DNA of 64,000 nt from contig JAGMVK010000002.1 in NCBI GenBank assembly GCA_020747065.1, positions 868,001 to 932,000 on the forward strand. Reading direction: 5' to 3'. The stretch is from Cadophora sp. MPI-SDFR-AT-0126 (Eukaryota; Ascomycota; Leotiomycetes; Helotiales; Ploettnerulaceae). Shown piece by piece: positions 33,244 to 45,145 of the stretch. The first letter of the stretch is position 1; each line of letters starts with the position of its first letter. Under the pieces are notes generated by a model, which ran no database searches, had not been told where the DNA came from, and saw only the letters and a list, made by a program, of their open reading frames with translations. A program made the translations under genes and the position numbers.

Positions 33244-36200
33244 TCATTTGTGTTTCTTTGGTCCTGGTTTTCCTCAAGTTCGATTTCAGCCTCCCTTCTT
33301 CGCGACGTTCCGAATTTCTATCCTTATGTGTATCGGTACTATCAGTTGATCAATTTCCAAGACTCCTCCCCAAAGTCTCCTTACTCCCAAGTCAGTTAAT
33401 TGTCTCGCGTCGTCGTCCCTTGATCGCCCTTATCTCAAGACATTTCTGACTGATCTGACCCTACGGTCTCGCATCGGTACCACTTCGCTGGGAACGCCGG
33501 GCCCAGTTATTATGTCCTGTTCTGCTTCAAGTGGTGAGAGTGTAAGATAAGATAACTAGAGTCCCTTGCGATGATTCAGGTTTATCGACAAGATGTGCGG
33601 CTTATTATTACCGTATTCCACGGATGGGGATCTTGTAGTTCTTGATATATTGTTCTCGTTGAAGGGTATGATATGATCGCTAGTCTGTAGAGAAGAAATT
33701 CTATAAGGTAGGAGAGCCTTAGACTGGTTCAGGGTAACCAAGCAACTAGAGAATATGATCTATTTTGCAGCTCGCTTGAAGAATCGTATGTCTAAATTTG
33801 ATCATTGCCGATAATCCTATATCTATAAGATGAATTATCATCAAAAGAATAGCTATGATTTCTTTTTTTCTCAGAACTAATTGCGATGTAGACTTTAATG
33901 GCCACTCCTCGTCTTTCAATTCTGATCCCTATTTGTCACTGCGCAAAACTCAAATTCCAAAGTAAACAAAGAAATCCACTCTCCATCACCCTCACCTCGA
34001 CTACGCTCCTTGACCCTCACCCCCTTTGTATGTCTCTCTTCATTCCATTAATGCCGGAAGCCAATCGGCTCTTTTTTTCGTTTCGTCAAATCCATACCAG
34101 GTTTGGCCGTTTAATATCTGGCGTATTAATGCATCAATATTTTATTCTCCGAATGATCTGAGAGCCAACTGGCACCACCCAATTCCCCCCACCCCCTATT
34201 CAGAGAATGGCCTTCAACACAACCAATGTATCCTAAAGTTACATTATTGGTAACTTAGCCATGATTACGAAAAGAGTCTAGAATGCTTTCCCCGGTCGGA
34301 TTGGGCAGCGATGGCCGGATACGTTTTGGTCTATTCAATCTGAGCTGTGCATTGTCCTTTTCTTGAACTCCTCGCTTCTGGTACGCTAGGATCCGCTTTC
34401 AAGGTGTTGAAATCCCTATGGACTCGGCATGGTATTCAGAATGTTCAGCCCTTGTTCAGCATTGTTGATTTTTCCTCTCGTTTGTTACAACCTAGATGCT
34501 TGCTTAGCTGTTTTGTTCATGTTGATCTCAGCGACCTTCCATACCTCTTGCAGAGGCTGTGAGCACCGGATGGCATTTGGCATTTCCCTCACGTCCACCA
34601 TGTCCACTTGTCGGTGCTCAATTCCATTCCCAGTCGAGTGTCATAGCAACTGACATATTAGGTAGCGAGTGTATGAACAGGGTGTCAAGCATAAACGGAG
34701 GAGGTACAGTAAGAGTTTCAGAAACACCAAACACCAAACACAGCCATAAACACAGGCCACAAAACGCTCACAGACATCCAGAAGTCCGAAGAACACGGGC
34801 AAGATCCTATGGCTTAGCTCAACATCAAACCATCAAACCATCAAATTCTTATTTCTGCCTCGCTCGCAAACTTCTGCCTGCTGAAACATAGCAAAGCTGC
34901 ATTATTATCTGCACATGGTACTTTTCCGACTGGGTATTCAAATCCAAGCTCAAAGCACAAATCTGTTTGCCACTTTCTGCACGAGAGTTTCCACCACACG
35001 GATTTAGCCATTTCCCCCTGCTTCACCTTCTCCTTTTAGCTCAGCTCACTTCATTTCTGCAGTGCTTCGTGCAGGCCTCACAGCCAACCATTAATGTTCG
35101 GACCGGGCTATTTGCAACACTGCTCTGAGCGCGCACGCTTACAGCCCAGCCTCGCTCAGACCTTTTGGGGCGGCGGCCGAACCCTGGAGATGGATGCAGC
35201 AGGGCGTGATGTGCTGGCTGGAAGGTCTGGACTCGGTTGATCTTTGGATATTGCGTTGTGGTTTATTCGATCGGGCGTGGCGCGAGAAGGAGGGAAGTGA
35301 GTGAGACGAGAAGGGAAGTGGGCGGAAGGACGAGAGGACGGGATGAGATATCAGAGGTCGAGAAGACCAGCGAAGCTCGTCTTGAGGAGGAAACATGTCT
35401 CGCACCGTTACGGCGACTACTTTGTACAGAGTATTCTGAGACCCAATATGATGATCAGTGAGCTCAGGTAAAATGAGGCAAGGCTTGAGAGGTGATGATT
35501 GTCGATCGGTCAGTGCAGTTGGCTAGGCGAATAAGTTGGGAGGCTGGTGATGTTGTTTTTATTGAGCACTTTCGACTTCATGCTCGAGATAGATCTAGAA
35601 ATCTATGGATTATATACAAGTCTGTTCTTTCTGTGTCTCTATCTTGTAGCAACCATAGGACGATTCAGTTCAGGACAGGCGGTACATCAGAGTGTCACGG
35701 CGCGCTGGTTGGATTCTCGTCGACCAAGTTCATGCGCATCACTTGTTGTTTGCACTTTCTTCCAGGAACGACCATCGACCAGATGGCATTCGCTTTTCTC
35801 TTCCTTCAGTGACTATCATCCTCACGGTCAACTTATCAGCGAAGCGTTGATTTTATTTTAGTCATCAACAATGTGCTGTTTCCAACCCTCGCGGGAGCTC
35901 AACGCCAATTTCATCGCTCTACGTCTCTCGAAAGAACGTCTCAACCCGCGGAACATCTCTCTTCATTTCAATATCACCCAAGTCCTGGTCATACCATACT
36001 TCCTATATATCATTCTACACACAAGCAAAAGAGGACATTGGCTGACGTACGACGTTCCAGTAAACAAGCCGCGCCTCTCCTTGACTGCTCCATCAACTTC
36101 AACCTACGATAAAAACCAGATCCCCGACAATGAAAGTGCCAATTACGAGAGAATGCTACATTACCGTACTTTATACATCACTGGTTTGTCCCAAAGTCAG

Positions 36201-36918
36201 CTACATGCTTCCCTCCTGGCCACACTCCCATCAATACACTTCATCAGCGAACGCCCACGAGTACATCTACCTTCCATAAAACAACATATACAAAAAGCCT
36301 CGATAGAGAAGAATTACTTAATCCACAATCCCAAAAAGCCTTATACTTTCTCTATCCGCAAGAAATATCTGGCAAATGGTCGCTGCCATTTCTAAACTCA
36401 CCTTCAAGCCCAACAAGCCGACTCGCCCAACCGCTCGACAGCGAAGACATCCCGCGCCCAGAAGACAATCACAGTACACGAGAGAGCAGCATCTCTTCAA
36501 GCGTACGCCCACTCATGACATTCCAGAGGCAGTATCATCAGAAACTCTGTCAAAGTCATGATATCCTTCGATATTTATGTTCAGGAGGCTGCTCGCGGAC
36601 TCTTGCTTCTACCATTATGTCGCACATCGAGATGCTACCTACCTCCCTCAATCAACTCGAAGACCAAGACTGGATACTGACTACGAAGTCTGCTTTACAC
36701 AGAATATTGTATGCCTTTGACACGAGGTCGCACATGGTGAGAAGACCGGAATGAGTCAGGAGTGGAATTGTAATACGACGGCCAAAGCTACGTAAACAAG
36801 AAGGGGTGGCTTGCGGGGTAAGAAGAGAGGAGAATTCAGGATCGATGCGTACGGCAAGATCAAGCAGATATGGTAAATAACCAAGGTAGAGATATACATA
36901 ATTAGAATACTTGATTGA

Positions 36919-36962
36919 CATGTCTGTATCAATGTCTGTATCTGTGTCTGTATCTATGTCTG
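36919..36962. repeat. Imperfect TGTCTGTATC minisatellite
   Basis: About four units of 10-12 bases; on the minus strand it reads as Asp-Thr/Asp-Ile repeats, the source of a spurious ORF. Confidence 0.75.
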
Positions 36963-37548
36963 GCTTTTGGTTGGCCCTCCTGACTGACTTCCCGCTTCCA
37001 TCTGCCAGGTTTCCTGCTCTTGTATCCAGCTCTTTCTGCATATTCCAAGCTACTACAGATTTGTTTGGTAAGTCAATATCGTCGATTTCGGCTTGAGATC
37101 TATCGAAATCAAGTATGGCATAAGACGGCTAGGATTTCTCTCAAAATCCCAGGAATATCCTCATCTTACAACAATGGACCGTCTGGAACTGCCGTCAGAG
37201 TTGTCTTCGACAACATGGCTCCATGCTGATCTCTTCAAAACTTCCTTTCACTTATGGACGGAGACTTCATCCACACAAGCGCGGCGATACGTCTTCAATG
37301 TTTTTGATAGTATCTTTCCTGCAAGTGTTTCATTTGTTCCAGTCGTTTTCTTCCATGGTGGACAGCCATGGCATGATTGAATGTAACCACGCAGCCGAGT
37401 ACTCAGTCTAAGGTTAAATTTGTTTCGTCCATTCGCAGCGGCGTTCTGGAGATCGCTGGCCATCATAATCTCTTCCACGTGCTCTCCTGAACAAGGAAGA
37501 TTTTTGTGGACATCGAAGTATCACTGTGATATTGGCCACCTCCAGCTT

Positions 37549-39248
37549 TTATGTGTTGAGATGCTCATCCTCAATCATCCTCCCACAAAGCCCAGCAGGT
37601 GTCAATCCTCGACTCATCTCAAATCCCCCTTTATCAGCAATATCCGAAAAGATCTTTATCAAATAATCCCTCTCAGGACAGCCTGGTCTATACACCTCCA
37701 GCGTACCTCTCAACGGAAACAGCAGCTGGAAACACCCACCGCTCGTATGAGGCTCCGAAAGACTGTATTCGACGGATTTCAGGATTTCGCTGGCAACGCC
37801 GTGGAGTGTTTTGGGATCTTGAGGAAGCAGGAGGTCTGGGTTGGTTTGAGTGACGTGTATGGATTCCGAGGATGTGGTGAAGGAGAAGTTTCGCCCTTTT
37901 AGCATTCGACCTGCTCGTAGGAGGATGAGAAGAACCGTGTTGTAGTGCGCGAGTCCTGCGGCTTGTTGGACATTCTGAAAGTGCAGTGCCTGAGGGAAAG
38001 GTGATCTTGGATCTTGCGAGGGTTTTGAGAAGCAGCAGTGTCCATTCTGTGATTCCCATTGCGCTCGCCACTCGTAGAGTTTTTGGAGCTGGTCGCAGAC
38101 TCTCCGGTATAGTTCTGCTACATCGACTGGGGCTTGCAGATTGCCGGACCGGAAAGCCTCAAGGTCTTGTAATATACCGGGAAAATCGCAGAACCTATCG
38201 TAAACGAGTGATCTTAGATCTCTGGCTTCTGGATGCTTCAGCCATGGAATAGTCTTCCACCTAGGTTCCTCCAGAAAACATCGAATTCGCAGGTCTGCGC
38301 AGCCAAAAGCAATCGCCAGTCTGGCAGACTCGAAGACATCTAAGTCGGGTATTGACTGGAAGCGTTCAGGCGTAGAGCTTTGGACAAGTCTCGCTATACC
38401 ACCCTCGTGCTGAAGAAATCCGGCCCCGGTTGGTTAGGCCATGATCTGTCGAGCTTGTTAGTCTGCCAGCGGGAATGCCCATATTGAATGACTTGCCTCG
38501 AAAACAGTCAGAGATAGGACATTCGTCAAGGAAGGCAATTCCCAAGCCTTCCTTGATACAAGATCCTTGCTTAGCAATCGCAGGGCCTTGCTATAACATT
38601 GAAATCCGAAATCTAGACTCTGTCTATGACGGTGCATTCGACCAAAGTATATTCCACTAAGAGCCTTCATCGTTTGCGTCGTTGTGCAATCTTCCTGCCA
38701 TTTGCAACCCTTCAACATCCATGGTACGAACATTCTGGCTCCAACAAAGAATTTGGATAGCAGAAACGACATGTGTATCTTGTCTTGGAATCCAGTCACC
38801 GAGAGTTTCTTCCCAATTGCTGCATTGTCCTCCTTCAATTTCGGCTTTCGAATTGCCACAAGGTTGTTCGTCAATTTCGAGCATTGCTGCTCCGAGCCCG
38901 ATGTCCTCGAATCTTGCGATGGTCTGACCTCCTCTGGTGTCTTCGAATGATGCTGCTTTGCCTTATGCCTCTCATCCTCTGCCTGTAGAGCTTGGAGATA
39001 TGCCTCCCTCTTGATCTGAACTCTCTTCTCAGCCTTCTGCTTCTCGTCCACGAACTTCAGACCTCCCTTCTTCGCATACCCCTCACATTGTATCCTCGCT
39101 TTGCTACATCGTTCGCAAGTGGGCTGCGCAAGGTCGCATTTGACACGGCGTCTTCGGCATGTATGGCAGGCTGGGAACAGTCAGATATATATCCTCTCTA
39201 AGTTGTGTAATGGTATTTACCGCCAGATCGTTTCCCATTGCTCCCCAT
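37549..39248 (-). CDS. Zn(II)2Cys6 fungal transcription factor
   Basis: Exons 39248-39221, 39170-38497 and 38409-37549; 520 residues in this model. Splicing of intron 1 creates the zinc cluster MGSNGKRSGACHTCRRRRVK and on: Cys11, 14, 21, 28, 31, 38 with CX2CX6CX6CX2CX6C spacing, followed by a basic linker. The rest resembles the fungal transcription-factor regulatory domain (HEGGIARLVQSSTPERFQ, ESARLAIAFGCADLRIRCF, AHYNTVLLILLRAGRMLKGR). Intron 2 has a GC donor (GAG|gcaagt) and two acceptors. The near one (exon from 38445, branch ctaac) leads after three codons to TAA; the distal one (exon from 38409) has its own ctaac branch point and stays in frame. The model uses the distal site. If only the near site is used, the gene would be a truncated, probably dead factor. 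Target genes are unknown. Confidence 0.75.
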
Positions 39249-41365
39249 TGTGCCGTCACACTCTGGGCCACAACCCAGTCCTGGCTGACCGGCATCAAAG
39301 CAAGCTCCTGAACCCTTAATAAGGATAATTCTTCTCTCCCGTCAACGGCAATTGACGATCCCAGGGAGCCGGCCAAGGAACCGCGGATCGATAGAACTAC
39401 CGGGTAAACAGGGTGGGAGAAAGGGACGGCTTTTGAGTCTTGCGGAGACTAAAACTGCTGGGTTTCAGCTGTGGCACGACTTGCAAAGCCACACCTTAAG
39501 CCAAGATGCTGTTCTATTGATGTTAATTGACTTAATTCTGCAAGATTCTAAAGTATTGATGTTGTCAGACAGAACAGATGAGGAGTACATTTCCAGATGA
39601 ATAGATTCGAGATTGTGGGGTAAATGCCTGCAACAGCAGCCTGACGCTGCAGTGCAGGGCAGCGGGTGGCTTGCATGAACTGACAGGCTTTCAGCTGGGT
39701 TGTGCTGGGCTGAACCGAGGGATTGATTGATGCGCCAAGGCCTGCCACATGCAAACCCCTATGCTATGGGTGCAGGTGCACTACCCGACTCTACATCTTA
39801 CCGCATGATACCTCAAAACTAACACCAGCACCACGACATATCTGGTAAAGAAGCTAATTGGTGGTCGAATTTTGATCCCATTTGTCTAATTACTTCGTCG
39901 TTTGAAACTCGGTCCATTTTGCCTGAATTCCAAGCTTCCAGCCGGATTGAAGCCTAAGTGACTGTTGATGGCGGCGTTTACCTCCCTTCTCACCAGCCCT
40001 AGCCGATCCTCTGGAATATACACAAGAAAGCTGCATCTACTTGCCTTATTTGGAACCTTTCCTGTGTCCTCTGTTTCCTCTTTTTGCTCATCAATCCGTA
40101 CTTGGCTTCAATTAGATGATAGTTCATTGTGGAATTTATCCTTCCCCGGATCTCCGTCTTAGCTCCCGCTTGGATGAGACGGGACGGGACATGTTGACAC
40201 GATGATCAGACCCGGAGATTTGGAACCTCTGTCTCTTCACGGCAAATGTCCCGAAATCGCAGATTCATGTCAACGTATTGGACGGACGAAAGGGCATTTT
40301 GATGGTTTGGGGCTTTCTAACCGTATCCTATCCTGTTGCGTAATCTTCTTTTCAGACTTGGGTTCTGATTGTGGAAAATGGGTCGTTAGAGCAGAGGAGC
40401 GGGACCGGGAAAATACCCAGAAGGTAAGTTTCTGAGTTTGAAGATCAGAGTGGACGGTGCTGGTAATTCTAGACGATTGGGTTGTACTACAATCCACGTC
40501 CACTTACCGTTCCGCTCTTTGACGATCAGTGTGCTAGAAGCCTAGGATTCTCATCCAAGCTCAGTAGTGATGACTTTGACGAGGACTATGCGTACCTCAG
40601 ACTACTTCCATCAAACAATCTCAACTAGCCCTATTCTCAAATCCACTTCGAACCCGATTCTGCAGCAGAACGTCTGCTTACCAGCTTGATTGGCTGTCAT
40701 CGTGTACCTTGGGACCCCAGATACCGAAGAAGTCATTTCTTTTCAGAAATCATCAGATCAACTCGGTCAAGGACTGGAGATCAAAGGAAACGATGTAATT
40801 TCGTAGGGTATTCTTTGAATCGTTTGACTCAAGGTTTACATACTGTAGGAAAGGATTTTGGAATAAGGTGGAGTGACGGGAGAGGGGGAGGGGGAGGGGG
40901 AGGGCTTGTTCGCTTAAGCAAGTACTCAAAAACGATTTCGAGCCGCAGTCACCTCTGCCAATATCACTTGACTTTTGTTGGGGATTTTCAGATTTTATAT
41001 CAGAAACATGGGTCCCGGCTGCTAGATACGTCTCTGTGATGACTAAGGATGATCCATTGTGATGAGGTGAAGAGTACAGGTTGGATTGAGACACTGTCAG
41101 TCAAGCTTGATCTTCTTGGAAAACGGCCTACAGAAAGAACAGAATATCTTCTGTAGTATAGCATTTCACAGCAGTCTCTAAAAGACGACTGCGCGACTCT
41201 TAACCAGATGGAAGCAGCAAGCTCGATTAGTTCATCGATCTCACGAATTGCTCCATCATCAGTCTTCAGACAGCGATAAGTTCACTCCCATTTTTTCACA
41301 AAGCTTGGAACGACGCTATCGTATAGATTCGACAGCATGCTGCCCATTGTCCTCGCATTGGGTGA
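39249..41365. other. Intergenic interval with a G-rich tract
   Basis: About 2.1 kb upstream of the zinc-cluster gene and downstream of the sugar transporter. No gene is supported. The notable element is the G-tract at 40878. Confidence 0.5.
40878..40904 (+). other. Potential G-quadruplex tract
   Basis: Five runs of three to five G separated by one to three bases (GGGAGAGGGGGAGGG and on). This satisfies the usual G3+N1-7 quadruplex pattern. Confidence 0.6.
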
Positions 41366-43025
41366 CTATGTAGTGACAACCTGCAGGCCTTTAAATGCTC
41401 TCGCCGAAACCCCCTTTGCAAACAAATAGTCCAACTCCTCAAAAGTTCTATGAGCCGTCTCTGGCACTCTAAAATAAACCCAGACAACAGACATAAATGC
41501 CGTGCCTCCAAATATAAATCCAATCTTACCTCCCAAAGCCGCAGCATCCGGATTGATCAAAAGTGGGATGACGATATGCATCAGAATGCCAAACAAATTC
41601 TGCACCACAATACCCAGACTGACCGTGCGAGATCGAAGGCGTGAACTCGAAACCTCAGCAAAGAGAGCATAGCCAACCGGTCCGATGGTGAGGAGATAGA
41701 TGAATGCGAAGAGGATGATGCAAGCTACTTGGCCATAGACAGGACCGAGATTGCTTGTTCTAACTGAGATGATGTCAAGGATTCCAATCAAGAGCAGTAG
41801 AATAACAAGTATGCTTGTGCCGGCTAAAGCAGTTGGTCGCCGACCTATCTGGTTGAGCAAGAACCAGGAACATACGACGCCCGCGAGACCAAGGACGGAG
41901 ACTCCAACAGACATCGAGAATGACGTAGACGGAGAAAGACCAGCGAGTTGAAAGAAGTAACTGCTATAGCCGATGGCGAAGACGATGCCGACGAGTTGCG
42001 AGACGGAGAAGATCCCGATAGCGATCTCTGTTCGCCGCATGTCCGAACCACGGAAACAGTCGAGGTAAGTTGTAGTATCCACTTTCTGGTCCTCGAATGT
42101 GATTGTCTTCTGCATTTCAGCGAGAGTTTTAGGAGGATTGTCGTATCCAAGTTGTGCCAGCGTGCTGGTCGCCGTATTCGGGTTTCGATTCCGGAGCAGA
42201 TACCATGGTGATTCTGGGCATACGGGCAGGCCGACAAGGAGAAGGACTGGAAAGACGAATTGGAGGGCGAAGGGGAATTTATACGCCCATGCTGTGTCCA
42301 GTGTTCCAGTCCCCTTTAGTATCAGGTTTGCCATTAGTTGACCAATTCCGATGAATAGCTGGACAGCGGAGGTTGTGAAGCCCCTCAGTTCGACAGGGCA
42401 GATCTCAGCAGCGAAGGAGGAGGGAATTGCGAGGAAGCATCCGAGCGACAGGCCATTGATGAGCTGTTGGACGATCAATTCTATACAGATGATGGATCGT
42501 GTGTAGCTGCTTACCTTGCCCACGAGTAGCGTTCCAGGTTGCTCCGCGAATAGTTGTACGAATACCGCCCCAATGCTAATGAAGCATCCAATTCCCAGAG
42601 CAAATCTCTTTCCAATCTTATCTGCCAAATATCCAGATGCAAATGCCCCAAAACAACCTCCAATAGATGATGCAGTGTTGAAAGCAATCTGCCAAGAGGC
42701 GCTGACGATGTATTGATCTCCGAAGAGGTATCCAAAGTCTTTCTGAAAGGAGGGCACAGCAATTACGCCGTTCGAGAGCTAGAGTCCTCGTCAGATTTTG
42801 TCTTCGGGAGGCCATTTCAGTACTCACAAGTGTGTCCATTCCCCAGTTGATGCCAGCCAGACCAATGAAGGACGACCAGAATAATGCCGCTCTGTATTGC
42901 GAGGCCATCTGCCACGTATTTTTCGGTTTCCCCTCATGATCAGATACTTCGCTGATCGCGTCTACTTCCACCTCCACTACATCCTCTAAGGTCCTATCCT
43001 CTGATTTCTGTGTTTTATCTGGCAT
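41366..43025 (-). CDS. MFS sugar transporter, alpha-glucoside/hexose permease type
   Basis: Exons 43025-42828, 42778-42515 and 42463-41366; 519 residues. Junctions give GINWGMDTL|LSNGVIAVPSFQKDFGY and TLLVGK|LINGLSLGCFLAIPSSF. Sugar-porter hallmarks are present: GYLADKIGKR in the first loop, PESPWYLLRNR after helix 6, QLVGIVFAIGYSSYFFQ, and the terminal PETAHRTFEELDYLF. The ending FAKGVSARAFKG is typical of fungal maltose/alpha-glucoside permeases, but the substrate needs testing. The 51 bp second intron is a multiple of three with no stop, so retained transcripts would add 17 residues. The hydrophilic N-terminus of about 45 residues is acidic and cytoplasmic. Confidence 0.88.
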
Positions 43026-43504
43026 GTTCTCTCTCCGTGAAATGGTGCTGTTGAAAGGAACATCTCTGGGCCCAGAAGAAACCCCCTCTTGTAGCTATCA
43101 AGGGTCGGAATCGCCGTCAACTGCATGAGCATGACGGCAGAGTTGGAGATAAAGTAAGGCTGAGTTAAGATCCCAGGAGGGGGATTTGAATGTTTGATGG
43201 TGATTGGCCTTGAGTGGGACTGCAAGGTTGACACGACAGAAATAGTTCTAGGGGTCCATTGAATACAGGGGTTGATGCTGCATTAAAAGGGATGTCTCAT
43301 CGATGTTCTGGAGAAAGTCAATAAAGTGGACCAGAGTCATAAGCGGAGACCATAAGAAAATTCAGGCAATAGACAGCAAAAACCACAAGATTGAAGGTCG
43401 ATATTTACCTGGTGAGTTCTTATCAGATGTAATCTCGCGCAAGCAAAAGGCTACTTCTGCTGTGATACGCAGGCAGACTGCGATGATCGTAAAATCGCTT
43501 CACG

Positions 43505-45145
43505 TTAGCGAGGCCGCGCTTGCATCAATTGAGAGCCAGTCAGCAGGGCCGCGATGTTCTGCATAACGAAAGTCCCTTCTGTAAGCCAATGCTGAGAAGC
43601 TGCTACGGCTAGAGCATAGTGATACTGCACTGGGATCGCTAGTAAAATCGTCCTTAAAGTTTGTTCATCTTTATCCGTCATGAAGAAGAGCGACTCGATG
43701 AGATGACAGGTGTAATCGAAGGAGTGCTGTTGGTACGAAGCTTCTACGTGCACAATGAACGCAACAAATGCTCGAGCATAGTTGACGATCGTCCAGTACA
43801 GTTCCACACCGGAGCTACATCCGCCGTCATCTCGAAGAATGTTGCCTGCTCTTCGAAACAGCTCCAGAACTTCCTGAATGGTTTGTTCGACCCAGCCGAG
43901 ATCTTGCATTCCAAGTGCTTGGCTGGCCTCAATATACTTCCTATAGAAATATCCTCTGATATCTTCTCCGCCAACTGGTGATGGGAAGCCCCATGGTGAA
44001 CCTGTGTAGGGCCATGCGATTGAATTCATCAATAGGTCGATGACTAGTGGATTTTTGTTGTGATCATGAACAGTATCACAAGGAAGATATTCCAAAGGAT
44101 TCGCAATCTTGTCACCAGATCCTCGCATCTTTTGATAGAGTCCCGGCATATGTCTCGCCAATCTTCGCTGACGAATCGGCCAAATACTGTTTGTTCCTGG
44201 CGACTCAATGTAGAGACAGTCATTACCTCCGCTGCTTTTGAGGGGACTTCCGAATGCCCTTCGCGGCCGAAGGCCCCTCCCCAGCAACTGCTGAGGTGGT
44301 CCAAAAGGAGGAACTATCGGAGGAACAAGGAGAGGGGCAAATGGGGGAGCGAAGGGGAGAGCAAATATTGTGACGATGTTACAAATTCTGGTCGACTCGG
44401 AGACCTTCGTGATGCGAATTTCGATACAAATTAGGGAAGGAGAAGGATCCGCGAGACGACGGAGGGGAACCCCATATAGTCGAGGTTCAGAGCCTCGGTG
44501 GGTAATCAAATGGCTCGCACCACTCCATCATGCTGTTGAACGAACTGTTGGCAGCGGGAAGGTGCATCAGTTCGGTATACAACATGACTGTTCGCATGTT
44601 TGCGACCAACCGGAACTGCGGACTGACCGCAGCTAGAAGCAAATGGAAATGCAAACTCTCAGCCTTCAAATGAAACATGCTAGGAGAACAGATAGAATAA
44701 TTCCAGAGCAGACCCTGCCCAAGGCCTTTCCTTCGAGTGGAATGGTATGTTTGCTGCTTTGTGGAGGACTGTGGCAGGCGTCATTTGGCTTTGACCAGTT
44801 GATGCAGCATTCAGAAACGCCAGCTCGATGGAAGAAAAGAACCAGGCAAGCGAACGTTCTTGATATGTCTGCCCTGTACACTTGTCAAAAGGCTGTTCGT
44901 CGGGTCCCATGGAATGTGTGATGCGGTTGCAAACTTGCCGCGGCCTTTGGGGCAGCCCACAAGATGAAACCGAAGAACTGCCCTGCACAAATAATAGATA
45001 CTGCCTGTTGGTATACATGATATAATTTGACAAAAGAGGAGGTTTCGCTAGGATTGAGCGTGCCTATTACGATTTGGTTAAGGAGGAGAGCAGGATCCAG
45101 CCAAGAAGAAGTGAGATTGGTCCAAAAAGCCTTGGCTGATGACAA
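43505..45145 (-). CDS. Unresolved multi-frame coding region, unknown product
   Basis: Protein-like stretches occur in successive frames. These are LTSSWLDPALLLNQIVIGTL to LYHVYQQA (about 45145-44990), FDKCTGQTYQERSLAWFFSS to GSALELFYLFS (44900-44683), QFRLVANMRTVMLYTELMHL (44640-44560), and a long C-terminal frame to 43505 with DIRGYFYRKYIEASQALGMQ, ELYWTIVNYARAFVAFIVHV and HLIESLFFMTDKDEQTLRTI. I could not find introns that join all of them without stops, so this is either a gene with several introns I mis-see or one decayed by frameshifts. No zinc cluster, P-loop or other motif is visible. It lies 480 bp upstream of the sugar transporter on the same strand. Confidence 0.35.

Larger units (their letters stand above)
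22812..37548. other. 14.7 kb interval without a defensible gene
   Basis: Base composition is ordinary, not AT-rich, and I see no transposase, reverse transcriptase or conserved domain on either strand. ORFs of 100-270 codons occur but are low-complexity or built on tandem repeats and lack splice continuity. It contains many short tandem repeats and a 22-base C run. Part adjoining the medusa-like gene is probably its long leader and promoter, which in Aspergillus is known to be long; the remainder is unexplained. Confidence 0.5.

Noticed and set aside
35871..36395. 174-codon plus-strand ORF
   Set aside because: No motif, no paralogue, no clear promoter; amino acid composition resembles translated non-coding DNA.
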